This document shows positions 23,745-32,971 of a stretch of 63,077 nucleotides of DNA, piece by piece. Below the pieces are notes generated by a model that worked only from the letters and a program-made list of their open reading frames with translations, was not told the origin of the DNA and made no database searches. Numbering within the stretch: position 1 is the stretch's first letter; each line of letters begins with the position of its first letter. The position numbers and the translations under genes are program-made. The DNA is taken from contig JAEXYA010000058.1 in NCBI GenBank assembly GCA_023451825.1, positions 1 to 63,077 of the forward strand, given 5' to 3'. The stretch comes from Pseudomonadota bacterium. GTDB taxonomy: Bacteria; Pseudomonadota; Alphaproteobacteria; Rhizobiales; Xanthobacteraceae.

Positions 23745-24944
23745 TCAGCCAAAGCGCCGTCGCTGCGCAGCGGCAAGCACGCGGTTGCGGCCGGCATCCT
23801 TGGCGCGATAGAGCGCGCGGTCGGCGCGTGCGAGCAGGTCTTCGGGCGTATCGTTGGAGGCGATCTCGCTGAGGCCGGCAGAGATGGTCAGCGTCAGGTC
23901 AGGTGCGATCGCCGACCAATCCAGTTCGGCGATGATGCCGCGCAGGCGTTCGACGATCTGCATCGCCTGATCGGCATTGGTATCGGGCAGTACCAGCAGG
24001 AATTCCTCGCCACCGTAGCGGCCGAGTTTGTCGATCATGCGGATATTGGCAAAGATGGCCCGCGCGAAGCGGCGCAGCACTTCGTCGCCGACCGGATGAC
24101 CGAAGCGGTCATTGATGCGCTTGAAGTGATCGAGATCGATCAGCGCGATGCAGCCATGAGCGCCGTGCTGGATCCTGGTGATCTTCTCGCCGAGGGATTT
24201 CATGATGTAGCGACGGTTATAGGCGCCGGTGAGTTCGTCGATCTGGGCCAGCTCCTCGATACGCGCATTGGCTGCAGCAAGGGCGTTGCTGCGGCGATAG
24301 AGCTGCTCGCGCATCGATGAGCCATAGAGGCCGGCACCTGCGCAGCGGGCGAGGGTGCTGACGAAACAGGCGAGCGCAAGCGCGCGCTCGGTGGCATCCG
24401 CCATGGGGATGCCGATCGGCTTGTCCGTCATCAGGAAGAGAAAGGCGAGACCGAGTGTAGCATAGGCCCAGACAATGCCGGTCTGCTTCGCCGACATCCG
24501 CAATGCGCCGAAGCCGAGCACCACAAAAATGATGGCGATGAAATAGAAGCCGATCTGCGGCACCAGATAGATGGCGCCGACCTGGATGGTGATGCTGACC
24601 AGACTGAGCGGGACGAACAGATAGTGGTCGCGTAGCCGATCGGTGGCACGTGTTTCCGAAAGGAAAAAGGCGACGCCAACCACGGCGAGGCGCAAGGTGA
24701 GATAAACGAGGCCGGTGGTGACGGTGGTGACGCCGATGCCGGCATAGGCGAAAAGGATTGCGCCGTCGATGACATAGCTGACGGCCTGGGCGATGTAGGC
24801 CGGGCGGCGTTGCGCGACGCGGCGTGTCGGCGGCGCGGCGGCGTCACCGTTGATGCCGGTGCTGTCCGGGATCGTTTTGACGCTGGCGACAGGCTGCATG
24901 GTGACCATGATTCTGATCTCGCACAACTCTCCCATACGAACCAT
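23745..24944 (-). CDS. Membrane GGDEF diguanylate cyclase
   Basis: This 399-residue protein makes cyclic di-GMP from two GTP. Residues about 50-205 carry around five to six hydrophobic helices; a short coiled linker (EQLYRRSNALAAANARIEEL) joins them to the GGDEF domain (about 232-390). The active site is GGEEF (311-315) with metal Asp in LIDLDHF. The inhibitory I-site RMID at 302-305 lies the required five residues upstream, so product inhibition is expected. There is no EAL domain. It transcribes divergently from the SGNH hydrolase and lies near a large adhesin, consistent with control of surface attachment. Confidence 0.92.
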   Translation of the reverse strand: MVRMGELCEIRIMVTMQPVASVKTIPDSTGINGDAAAPPTRRVAQRRPAYIAQAVSYVIDGAILFAYAGIGVTTVTTGLVYLTLRLAVVGVAFFLSETRATDRLRDHYLFVPLSLVSITIQVGAIYLVPQIGFYFIAIIFVVLGFGALRMSAKQTGIVWAYATLGLAFLFLMTDKPIGIPMADATERALALACFVSTLARCAGAGLYGSSMREQLYRRSNALAAANARIEELAQIDELTGAYNRRYIMKSLGEKITRIQHGAHGCIALIDLDHFKRINDRFGHPVGDEVLRRFARAIFANIRMIDKLGRYGGEEFLLVLPDTNADQAMQIVERLRGIIAELDWSAIAPDLTLTISAGLSEIASNDTPEDLLARADRALYRAKDAGRNRVLAAAQRRRFG

Positions 24945-25171
24945 TTAAGGCGATAGTTTCGTCAACAGATGGTGGTGTGATGTTGTGCAGAAAGGCGCAG
25001 GACTGCGCGACTGGTTAAGACCGCCTAAGTTCATCGCGCGGCAATTCGCTCAATAGCCGCACGGGTTCCGCAGCAAGTGGAACTGCATGCGTTGCTGCGG
25101 CGCGGCGTCGCGGTCATGAACCTGACATGCATTCTGCGCGACATATCGGCTGGGTCAGCCGGAAGTCGATA

Positions 25172-27283
25172 ATGAAATTGCTCGTGACGTTCGTCGTGGG
25201 GGCCACGACGTTGCTGGGTTCCTCCTTTCCTGGCGCGCATGCCGCCGATCTGCTGTGGCAGGTGGAGAGTCCGTTCCGCTTCTTCAAGAACGCCGCGTCT
25301 TTCGCCATGTATGAGCGCGGCTATCCCGCGGCTCGCAATGAAGCCGTGATGCCGCCGACCGACGTGGTGTGGCGCACGGAGCGACGACTCAACGATCCCG
25401 ATTGCACCGACAGGACGAGCCCGACCAGCTGCGCCGACACCGCGCGCGCGGGCTATAACCGCACGAGGCTCGGCTGGGCGGCACAGACCATCGACGCCGT
25501 CTGCTATGACAGCCGGCAGGGGCGATATCTCCAGACCTGCGATCGTCGCTATTCCTGGGGCACGGCCAAGGAAGACTATGTGTTGCCCGACGCGCATACG
25601 GTGGTGATCCGCCTTGCGCCGGAGCGCATCGCAGACGTCGGTGCAGGCGACTGCGTCTGGAGCTGGACGCCGCGAAAGCCTGGCGGCAAGGCCGAGACGC
25701 GGACGCAATCCTGCGCGACGCCGCTGAAGATCAATCGCCTGCCGTTCTCCGTTGATCGCAATCTCTCGGGTGCAACTGTCCAGGTCGCATTGCCGGGTGG
25801 CCGGACATTGAGCGAGCAGGTGGCGGTCGAGGATCTGTTCATCGTCGCACTCGGCGATTCCTTTGCATCGGGCGAGAGCAATCCCGATGTGCCGGTGACC
25901 TTCAGCGCAGTGCGCGAGATGGTCTATGATCCCACGCTGATGCGCGAGGAGATGGCGACGCGCAGTGCCACCAAATCGCTGCAGAAGCTGACGCCTCCGG
26001 CGCCCGCTGGAAGTTTCGACTACAAGAATCTGCCGCGGCGAAAGCTGTCCGACGAAGAGCAGGAGCTGTACTTCCCGCTTGCATCGGCGCAATTCGACAA
26101 GGCGTTCAACGCCGCCAATGCACGCTGGCTCAGCCCGGACTGTCATCGCTCGCAATATGGCTATCCGTTCCGGGTCGGCCTGCAGATGGCGATGGAGAAT
26201 CCGCACCGCTCGGTGACGCTGGTGAGCCTCGCCTGCACCGGCGCCGAAGTGACGGAAGGTCTGTTCCTCGAGAAGAAGGCGCGCGAAGGCGCCGGCAATG
26301 CGATGGTGCGGTCGCAGCTCGATCAACTCGCGGATTTGATCTGCAGGAGCCCGCAAGGGCGCACCCAGCGCGCGACCTATAACCTGCCGACCTATGCGAG
26401 CGGCAGCGTGCAGGTGGCCAACACGCCGGTGTCGAAAGCGTGGTGTGCACCAGCGGAGCGCAAGCGGCCGATCGATACGCTTCTGTTGTCGATCGGCGGC
26501 AATGATGTCGGCTTCTCGCCGCTGATGGTCTACGCCATGACGGACTCCGCGGGCGATCTTGCGCCGATCGCGAATTTGCTCGGCAAGCAGATCCGGTTCT
26601 CGCCACAGGTGTCGCGCGCTTACATGGAGCAGCTCGACGAGCGCATGGTGGCGCTGCGCGATGCCTTGCGTGATGGTTTTGGCGTGCAGCCGGCCAATGT
26701 GCTGCAGACTGCCTATGAGCCGATCCAGTTCGACGAGACCGGCGCGATGTGCGGCGCGCAGCCGACGCTCGGTCTCGATGTCCACAAGAAGCTGTCGTTG
26801 TCGCGCGAGCGGCTGGCGGAGACGGTGAGTTTCCTGAACGATTTCTTTGTCCGCACCGCGTGCATCACCAATGGCCGCGGGGCAGGGTGCCCGGCACTGG
26901 CCACCGGGGCCGGCACCGGCTTCCGGCTGATCACCGATCATCAAGCCGAATTCACCAAACGTGGCCTTTGCGCGCGGGATCCGAAGCGGCCACAGGCGGA
27001 TGGCGAAGCCATGGCAATGCCGCGCCGCTGGTTCGGCAAGGAGGAATTTACCCCATACTCGCCCGCCGCTTATCTACCCTATGCTTCGAAATGGCGCCTG
27101 TTCCGCACCCCGAATGATGCCTTCCTGACCGCCAATGTCCATTCGCCGGGATTCACCCAGTTCGACATCCTGCAGCCGGTCTATGCGGCGATGTATAGCG
27201 GGGCGGTGCATCCAACAGCGGAAGGGCACGCCATCGTGGCCGACCATGTGGTTCGGCATGTGCGGTCGCTTGTGCGAAAATAA
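25172..27283 (+). CDS. Large exported SGNH/GDSL hydrolase
   Basis: This protein has about 703 residues from ATG 25172 (SD GGAAG), with signal peptide MKLLVTFVVGATTLLGSSFP cut after AHA; an upstream ATG at 25127 is possible. Residues 25-215 are an N-terminal Cys-containing region of unknown kind. The SGNH fold follows: block I GDSFASGES with Ser about 230, block II ACTGAE, block III SIGGNDVGFS, and block V near the C-terminus HPTAEGHAIVADHV with the catalytic Asp/His region. A GDSFASGE block I is typical of large secreted lipases and esterases. The substrate, lipid or acetylated polysaccharide, is unknown. Confidence 0.88.
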   Translation: MKLLVTFVVGATTLLGSSFPGAHAADLLWQVESPFRFFKNAASFAMYERGYPAARNEAVMPPTDVVWRTERRLNDPDCTDRTSPTSCADTARAGYNRTRLGWAAQTIDAVCYDSRQGRYLQTCDRRYSWGTAKEDYVLPDAHTVVIRLAPERIADVGAGDCVWSWTPRKPGGKAETRTQSCATPLKINRLPFSVDRNLSGATVQVALPGGRTLSEQVAVEDLFIVALGDSFASGESNPDVPVTFSAVREMVYDPTLMREEMATRSATKSLQKLTPPAPAGSFDYKNLPRRKLSDEEQELYFPLASAQFDKAFNAANARWLSPDCHRSQYGYPFRVGLQMAMENPHRSVTLVSLACTGAEVTEGLFLEKKAREGAGNAMVRSQLDQLADLICRSPQGRTQRATYNLPTYASGSVQVANTPVSKAWCAPAERKRPIDTLLLSIGGNDVGFSPLMVYAMTDSAGDLAPIANLLGKQIRFSPQVSRAYMEQLDERMVALRDALRDGFGVQPANVLQTAYEPIQFDETGAMCGAQPTLGLDVHKKLSLSRERLAETVSFLNDFFVRTACITNGRGAGCPALATGAGTGFRLITDHQAEFTKRGLCARDPKRPQADGEAMAMPRRWFGKEEFTPYSPAAYLPYASKWRLFRTPNDAFLTANVHSPGFTQFDILQPVYAAMYSGAVHPTAEGHAIVADHVVRHVRSLVRK

Positions 27284-27375
27284 ATAAATGTTATCAATGG
27301 GATGGTCGGGCGAGGTTGGTCCGGCCAGGACAGCGCTGGGGACGTGGCCGGTTCCGGCCATCCCCATTGGCGTTC

Positions 27376-27404
27376 TTGACCTTTTCCCGCCGCCGCCCTA
27401 CAAA
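27376..27404 (+). promoter_or_regulatory. Promoter of secE-nusG-rplKA
   Basis: TTGACC (27376-27381) and TACAAA (27399-27404), separated by exactly 17 bp, match the alphaproteobacterial housekeeping promoter. It lies 183 nt upstream of secE and no gene lies between. The str-operon promoter at 59506 has the same architecture. Confidence 0.75.
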
Positions 27405-27586
27405 GCGCCACTCGCTGTCGGCCCGGTTTACGGACTTCCGACGCGGCTTCGATCTCCAGACAAACGAGCTCGCTTGGCGGCTCATCCACGGCGAAGATTT
27501 CCTTCGGTGATGGATCGGGCGCAAGAGGGCTGTCTGGATTCCTGAAACTATTCAATCGTCTGACGACGGATGCGGATCACCTAACG

Positions 27587-27778
27587 ATGGCTTTCAGCCC
27601 GTTCAAATTCCTGCAGGAAGTGCGCACCGAGACCAACAAGGTCACGTGGCCTTCGCGTCGCGAGACGACCATCACCACCATCATGGTGTTCATCATGGTG
27701 GCGCTGTCGTCGGTTTTCTTCTTCGCGGCAGATCAGATCATTCGCCTGCTTGTGACTTTCTTGCTCGGCATTCGCTAA
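27587..27778 (+). CDS. secE: Preprotein translocase subunit SecE
   Basis: This 63-residue, single-span form of SecE clamps SecY in the inner membrane. PFKFLQEVRTETNKVTWPSR is the diagnostic cytosolic helix with the conserved KVTWP, followed by one membrane helix (MVFIMVALSSVFFFAADQII). The short form is normal outside enterobacteria. It is followed 13 nt later by nusG. Confidence 0.97.
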   Translation: MAFSPFKFLQEVRTETNKVTWPSRRETTITTIMVFIMVALSSVFFFAADQIIRLLVTFLLGIR

Positions 27779-27791
27779 ACGGACCTGAATT

Positions 27792-28322
27792 ATGAGCATG
27801 CGCTGGTACATCGTTCACGCCTATTCGAACTTCGAAAAGAAGGTCGCCGAATCCATCAAGGAACAGGCGAAGCAGCGTGGCGTCGAAGACCTGTTCGAAC
27901 AGGTTCTCGTCCCGACCGAGAAGGTCACGGAAGTGCGCCGTGGCCGCAAGATGGAAACCGAGCGCAAGTTCTTCCCCGGCTATGTGCTGGTGAAGATGCA
28001 GCTCACCGACGAAGCCTTCCATCTCATCAAGAACACCCCGAAGGTCACGGGCTTCCTGGGCGCTGAAAACAAGCCGATGCCGATTTCGGAATCGGAAGCC
28101 ATGCGCATCCTGCATCAGGTGCAGGAAGGCGTGGAGCGCCCGAAGACCTCGATCTCGTTCGAGGTCGGCGAGAATGTGAAGGTGGCCGATGGCCCGTTCG
28201 CATCGTTCTCCGGCGTGGTGGAAGAAGTCGACGAAGCGCGTTCGCGCGTGAAGGTCGCCGTGTCGATCTTCGGCCGTGCAACGCCGGTCGAACTGGAATT
28301 CGGTCAGGTCGAGAAGGTCTGA
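27792..28322 (+). CDS. nusG: Transcription factor NusG
   Basis: This 176-residue protein has an NGN domain (RWYIVHAYSNFEKKVAESIK through KFFPGYVLVKMQ) that binds the RNA polymerase clamp, and a C-terminal KOW domain (VGENVKVADGPFASFSG, VEEVDEARSRVKVAVSIFGR). It couples elongation with Rho or the ribosome. The operon place between secE and rplK is standard. Confidence 0.98.
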   Translation: MSMRWYIVHAYSNFEKKVAESIKEQAKQRGVEDLFEQVLVPTEKVTEVRRGRKMETERKFFPGYVLVKMQLTDEAFHLIKNTPKVTGFLGAENKPMPISESEAMRILHQVQEGVERPKTSISFEVGENVKVADGPFASFSGVVEEVDEARSRVKVAVSIFGRATPVELEFGQVEKV

Positions 28323-28375
28323 TCGCAATAGCGCGAAGCGCGTCTTCGCGTTGATGAAGGTCGTGGGAGGAGAGG

Positions 28376-28434
28376 GCGGTTGCCAACCGCACTTGAACCG
28401 CACCACGAAACCTGAACCGCCGGCATCCGCCGGC
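28376..28434 (+). promoter_or_regulatory. rplK leader hairpins, possible L1 site
   Basis: GCGGTT-GCC-AACCGC (28376-28390) and paired GCCGGC copies (28419-28424, 28429-28434) can form two hairpins in the 128-nt gap before rplK. Ribosomal protein L1 represses the rplKA mRNA by binding near its start in bacteria. That this is the site is inference. Confidence 0.35.
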
Positions 28435-28450
28435 ACAACAGGAGTGTAGT

Positions 28451-28879
28451 ATGGCAAAGAAAGTGACCGGATACCTGAAGCTTCAGGTGCCGGCCGGTGC
28501 GGCGAATCCCTCGCCCCCGATCGGTCCAGCGCTTGGTCAGCGCGGTTTGAACATCATGGAATTCTGCAAGGCGTTCAACGCGCAGACGCAGAAGGAAGAA
28601 AAGAACACCCCGATTCCGGTGGTGATCACGATCTACGCCGATCGTTCGTTCACCTTCGCCCTCAAGACCCCTCCGATGTCTCACTTCCTCAAGCAGGCCG
28701 CCAAGATCCAGTCCGGATCGAAGCTGCCGGGCCGCGACGTGGCCGGCAAGGTGACCTCTGCGCAGATCCGCGAGATCGCCGAGAAGAAGATGAACGATCT
28801 CAATTGCGATTCCGTCGAATCGGCCATGCGCATGGTCGAGGGCTCTGCCCGTTCGATGGGTCTCCAGGTTCAGGGGTAA
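28451..28879 (+). CDS. rplK: 50S ribosomal protein L11
   Basis: This 142-residue protein binds the GTPase-associated centre of 23S rRNA. It has the L11 start (VTGYLKLQVPAGAANPSPPI), GPALGQRGLNIMEFCKAFN, and the C-terminal RNA-binding domain with KMNDLN. Length is normal. rplA follows after 6 nt. Confidence 0.98.
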   Translation: MAKKVTGYLKLQVPAGAANPSPPIGPALGQRGLNIMEFCKAFNAQTQKEEKNTPIPVVITIYADRSFTFALKTPPMSHFLKQAAKIQSGSKLPGRDVAGKVTSAQIREIAEKKMNDLNCDSVESAMRMVEGSARSMGLQVQG

Positions 28880-28885
28880 TCGATC

Positions 28886-29578
28886 ATGGCAATCGGAAAG
28901 CGTTTGAAGGCTATTCGCGAAGGCGTTGATCGCGAGAAGCTCTACACGATCGATGAAGCGATCAAGATGGTCAAGGAACGCGCCAAGGCGAAGTTCGACG
29001 AGACCATCGAAGTCGCGTTCAATCTCGGCGTCGATCCCCGCCACGCCGACCAGATGGTCCGTGGCGTTGTCTCGCTGCCGAACGGCACTGGCCGTACGCT
29101 GCGCGTCGGCGTGTTCGCCCGTGGTGCGAAGGCCGAGGAAGCCAAGGCTGCCGGCGCCGACGTTGTCGGTGCGGAAGACCTGGCCGAGAAGGTGCAGAAC
29201 GGCGAAATCAATTTCGACCGCTGCATCGCCACCCCCGACATGATGCCGCTGGTCGGCCGTCTCGGTAAGGTGCTCGGTCCGCGCGGCATGATGCCGAACC
29301 CGAAGATCGGCACCGTGACCATGGACGTCACCGGCGCTGTGAAGGGTGCCAAGGGCGGCTCGGTCGAATTCCGTGTCGAGAAGGCTGGCATCATCCAGGC
29401 CGGCGTCGGCAAGGCATCGTTCGACGAAGCCAAGCTGGTGCAGAACATCAAGGCTCTCGCCGACGCCGTCGTGAAGGCGAAGCCGGCTGGCGCCAAGGGC
29501 ACCTATATGCAGCGCGTGGCCGTGTCGTCGTCCATGGGCGTCGGCATCAAGGTCGAGCCGAACACCGTGCTCAGCTAA
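28886..29578 (+). CDS. rplA: 50S ribosomal protein L1
   Basis: This 230-residue protein forms the L1 stalk that guides deacylated tRNA from the E site and represses its own operon. Diagnostic segments are FNLGVDPRHADQMVRG, LPNGTGR, GRLGKVLGPRGMMPNPK and the C-terminal SSSMGVGIKVEP. A terminator follows the stop within 30 nt, so transcription does not run on to rplJ, which lies 11.5 kb away. Confidence 0.98.
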   Translation: MAIGKRLKAIREGVDREKLYTIDEAIKMVKERAKAKFDETIEVAFNLGVDPRHADQMVRGVVSLPNGTGRTLRVGVFARGAKAEEAKAAGADVVGAEDLAEKVQNGEINFDRCIATPDMMPLVGRLGKVLGPRGMMPNPKIGTVTMDVTGAVKGAKGGSVEFRVEKAGIIQAGVGKASFDEAKLVQNIKALADAVVKAKPAGAKGTYMQRVAVSSSMGVGIKVEPNTVLS

Positions 29579-29640
29579 GCCGCAACACGGCTTGCAGATA
29601 TCAGGGCGGGACCGGGCAACCGGTCCCGCTCTTTTTTTTG
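29567..29640 (+). terminator. rplA 3' end plus terminator, repeat copy A
   Basis: The stem GCGGGACCGG (29606-29615) with CCGGTCCCGC (29620-29629) around a GCAA tetraloop, then eight T residues, is a strong terminator. The stretch from the last rplA codons through the T run recurs imperfectly at 34299-34377 (CTCAGCTAAGCC versus CTCGGCTAAGCC, and so on), marking a duplication that flanks the second autotransporter locus. Confidence 0.9.
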
Positions 29641-29866
29641 GATTGAGATGACCGCATGGCCGTGGCCGTCGTCATGACAATGGAATCATCGGTGAGGTTG
29701 TCAGGACGTGTCTCGCGATCTGACAAATCTCGAACGGGTGCGCCGCGCGTCAGTCACTGAACACCGCAAACTGTACCTATCGTCCCATATTCTTATTCCA
29801 GCGTCCCAGTAGGTGCCATCGATCTTGAATGCCTCAGCGCCTTGTTGAAGGAGTGCTTGAAAGTCG

Positions 29867-32800
29867 GTGCGGATCGGTGGAGTGTTCGCGGTGGGACGTG
29901 AAGGCAAGCGTGTTGCTTCAGCGGCGCGGTGGGATAAACGCTATTTTCGCATCGATGCCGCGACGCCAAAGCTGTTGCGACGCGTGCTGCTGGCTTCGGC
30001 CGCGCTAGTCGTTGCTTCGGTTGCCGCCATTCTGGGCGCGAGTCCGGTCGGCGCCCAGAGACTCAACGTCACTGCAGGCAACTCCCCGTATTCGGTGACC
30101 GGCGGCACCAATAACTTCGACGATATCCACATTGGCCTTGTGACAGGCGATGGGACGCTGAACCAGTCCGGCGGCACCCTGGCAGCTACCGGTCCCGGTA
30201 ACAATGTTCGTATCGGCGACGTCAGAGCAGGGACCCTGAATCTGTCGGGCGGCACCTTCTCGGGAGATCAGGTGATCGTCGGTTATAGTACCACCGGAAC
30301 CGTCAATCAAACGGGTGGTGAGTTCGTTTCCACCGGCGGGATCAACGTGGGTTTCACTGGAACGGGCGGGGGAAGTTACACGATTTCGGGGGGCACAGTT
30401 CGGGGCGATTTCTATCTGGGTGCGTTCTCGAGCGCCACGCTGACGGTCAGCGGCACCGGATTGGTTCAATCGACGATCGTCCAGGTCGGCGCCGGCGCGA
30501 ACGGTACCGTCAATCTCGATGGAGGCACGATCTCTACTCAACGTGTCACGACGAATGCCGGATTGTCGATGTTCAACTTCAATGGTGGAACGCTGCAAGC
30601 CGCCGCATCGACGGCGTTCATGCAAGGCCTCAGCGTCGCCAATGTCCGTAACGGCGGCGCGGTGATCGACACCAATGGATTTGACATCACCGTCGCGCAA
30701 TCCTTGCTGCACTCGACGATCGGTGGCGATGCCGCGATCGATGGCGGCCTGACCAAGGTTGGTGCTGGCACGCTGATACTGTCTGGCGCGAATACCTATA
30801 CCGGCGCGACCATCATCAATGAAGGCACGCTGGAAGGTGGCGTTGCGAATACGTTCAGCGCAGCGAGTGCAACGACGGTGAATGCGGGCAGCGCGCTCGA
30901 TCTCGGCGATTTCGCACAGGCGATCAACACGGTCACACTGGCGGGCGGCACGCTGACCAATGGTCAACTAACCGGTGCGATCACATCGACGGGCGGCACG
31001 ATTAACCGCATATCCGGCGCAGCGACACTGACAACGAACAGCGGTACGACGACGGCCACCGGCACCAACAGTTACACCGGCACGACCATCATCAGTGGTG
31101 GCACGTTGGCGGGCGGTGCGGCAAATGCGTTCAGCGCAGCGAGCGCAACGACGGTCAATACTGGCGGCACGCTCAATCTCGGCGGTTTCGCGCAGGCGAT
31201 CAATACGGTCACGCTGGCCGGCGGTACGCTGACCAATGGTTCGCTGAGCGGCGCAATCACTTCGACCGGTGGCACGATCAACGGTCTTTCCGGTGCGGCG
31301 TCATTGACCACCACCGGCGGCACGACGACGGTCATCGGCGCCAATACGTTTGCCGGCCCAACCATCGTCAATGGCGGCACGCTGAGCGGCATCGGTTCGG
31401 TCGGCGACACCACCGTCAATGCCGGCGGCACATTTGCGCCAGGATCGGGAGTGGCAGGCACGTCCATGACGGTGAACGGCGCGCTCGCGCTGCAATCCGG
31501 GGCGACCTATCTCGTCCAGGTTGATCCTAGGACCGCGAGTTTTGCCAATGTCACTGGCACCGCTACGCTAGGCGGTGCAACCGTCAACGCGAATTTTGCC
31601 AATGGCAGCTATATCGCCAAGCAGTATACGATCCTGAGGGCCGGCGCCGTTCAAGGGACGTTCGGCGCGCTTGCCAACACAAATCTGCCGGCGAATTTCA
31701 ACGACACGCTGAGCTATGACGCGACCAACGTCTATCTGAATCTCGCGCTGAATTTCGTGCCGGCGCCTGGCTACGGCAATGGTTTGAACGCGAACCAGCA
31801 GAATGTCGCGAATACGCTGGTGAACTACTTCAACACGACCGGCGGCATCCAGACCGTGTTCGGTGCGCTGAACGCCAATGGCTTGACGCAGGTGTCCGGC
31901 GAAACGGCAACCGGTTCGCAACAGGTCGCCTTCGATGCGATGAACCAGTTCATGGGCATTATGACCGATCCATTCACAGCCGGGCGTGGTGGATCAGTGC
32001 CGAACGCGTTGGGCTATGCCGAAGCGAACGCGTTGGCTTATGCGTCCGACGTGCGCAAGCGCAGCCGGCTTGAACGCGAGGCTTACGCAATGTTCGCGAA
32101 AGCGCCGCCAAAGGTCTATGAAGCGCGCTGGAATGTTTGGGCGGCAGGCTTTGGTGGATCGCGTGCGACCGATGGCAATGGCGTGCTCGGCTCCAATAAC
32201 ACGACATCCAGCATTTATGGGACCGCTGTCGGAGCGGACTACTGGTTTTCGCCGACGACAGTTGCCGGCGTCTCGATGGCGGGAGGCGGCACCAATTTCT
32301 CTGTGGCGAATGGTGGCTCCGGCCGTTCCGATCTGGTGCAGGCCGGTGCTTTCATGCGCCATAGCGAAGGCTCGGCCTATGTCACCGCAGCAGCGGCCTA
32401 TGGCTGGCAGGGCATCACGACGGATCGTCTCGTGGTGGCGGGCGTAACCGATCGTCTGCATGCAACGTTCAATGCCAATGCCTATTCCGGGCGCGTGGAG
32501 GGCGGCAACCGCTGGCTGATGCCGGCATTGGGCGGCATCGGTTTGACGCCCTATGCGGCTGTACAGGTGACGGCTTTCGATCTGCCGGCTTACGCGGAGA
32601 CATCGACGAATGGCGCCGGGACCTTCGGATTAAATTATGCCGGCAAGACGATCACCAACACGCGCACGGAGCTAGGCCTGCGTACCGACAAGTCCTTCGC
32701 CATCGACGATGCGCTGCTCACGCTTCGCGGGCGTGCTGCGTGGGCTCATGACTTCAACACCGATCGGTCGATTGCCGCCACGTTCCAGTCGCTGCCCGGC

Positions 32801-32971
32801 GCGAGCTTCACTGTCAACGGCGCGATCGCGTCGCGCGACGCGGCACTCACCTCGGTCTCCGCAGAAATGAAATGGCGCAATGGCTGGGCCATTGCTGCGA
32901 CCTTCGACGGCGAGTTTTCCGACACGACCCGCAGCTATGCGGGGAAGGGCGTCGTGCGCTACGCGTGGTGA
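29867..32971 (+). CDS. Second autotransporter, paralogue with shorter passenger
   Basis: This 1034-residue protein starts at GTG 29867; GTG 29891, with GGTGGAG 8 nt upstream, is an alternative. A signal core (LLASAALVVASVAAILGASP, cut after VGA) precedes a beta-helical passenger with PATR repeats and a 92-residue tandem duplication near 310-490. The C-terminal beta-barrel ends AGKGVVRYAW. Over about 300 residues the barrel is very close to that of the 2160-residue autotransporter (shared GSNNTTSSIYGTAVGADYWF and GRAAWAHDFNTDRS), while passengers differ, as after domain swapping. A candidate surface adhesin; no serine-protease motif is seen. Confidence 0.92.
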   Translation: MRIGGVFAVGREGKRVASAARWDKRYFRIDAATPKLLRRVLLASAALVVASVAAILGASPVGAQRLNVTAGNSPYSVTGGTNNFDDIHIGLVTGDGTLNQSGGTLAATGPGNNVRIGDVRAGTLNLSGGTFSGDQVIVGYSTTGTVNQTGGEFVSTGGINVGFTGTGGGSYTISGGTVRGDFYLGAFSSATLTVSGTGLVQSTIVQVGAGANGTVNLDGGTISTQRVTTNAGLSMFNFNGGTLQAAASTAFMQGLSVANVRNGGAVIDTNGFDITVAQSLLHSTIGGDAAIDGGLTKVGAGTLILSGANTYTGATIINEGTLEGGVANTFSAASATTVNAGSALDLGDFAQAINTVTLAGGTLTNGQLTGAITSTGGTINRISGAATLTTNSGTTTATGTNSYTGTTIISGGTLAGGAANAFSAASATTVNTGGTLNLGGFAQAINTVTLAGGTLTNGSLSGAITSTGGTINGLSGAASLTTTGGTTTVIGANTFAGPTIVNGGTLSGIGSVGDTTVNAGGTFAPGSGVAGTSMTVNGALALQSGATYLVQVDPRTASFANVTGTATLGGATVNANFANGSYIAKQYTILRAGAVQGTFGALANTNLPANFNDTLSYDATNVYLNLALNFVPAPGYGNGLNANQQNVANTLVNYFNTTGGIQTVFGALNANGLTQVSGETATGSQQVAFDAMNQFMGIMTDPFTAGRGGSVPNALGYAEANALAYASDVRKRSRLEREAYAMFAKAPPKVYEARWNVWAAGFGGSRATDGNGVLGSNNTTSSIYGTAVGADYWFSPTTVAGVSMAGGGTNFSVANGGSGRSDLVQAGAFMRHSEGSAYVTAAAAYGWQGITTDRLVVAGVTDRLHATFNANAYSGRVEGGNRWLMPALGGIGLTPYAAVQVTAFDLPAYAETSTNGAGTFGLNYAGKTITNTRTELGLRTDKSFAIDDALLTLRGRAAWAHDFNTDRSIAATFQSLPGASFTVNGAIASRDAALTSVSAEMKWRNGWAIAATFDGEFSDTTRSYAGKGVVRYAW
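30790..31341 (+). repeat. 276-bp tandem duplication in the passenger
   Basis: Two adjacent units of 276 bp (92 residues) each contain FSAASATTVN, AQAINTVTLAGGTLTNG and AITSTGGTIN. GTTCAGCGCAGCGAG begins at 30853 and again at 31129. Unequal exchange here could change passenger length. Confidence 0.75.

Noticed and set aside
25031..26944. 637-codon open frame opposite the SGNH hydrolase
   Set aside because: It is antisense to a gene with a signal peptide and all SGNH blocks; Arg/His-rich shadow.
29701..29907. 68-codon minus-strand frame upstream of the second autotransporter
   Set aside because: The stretch TDFQALLQQGAEAFKIDGTY looks protein-like, but no start signal or family is seen; it may be a remnant of something older.
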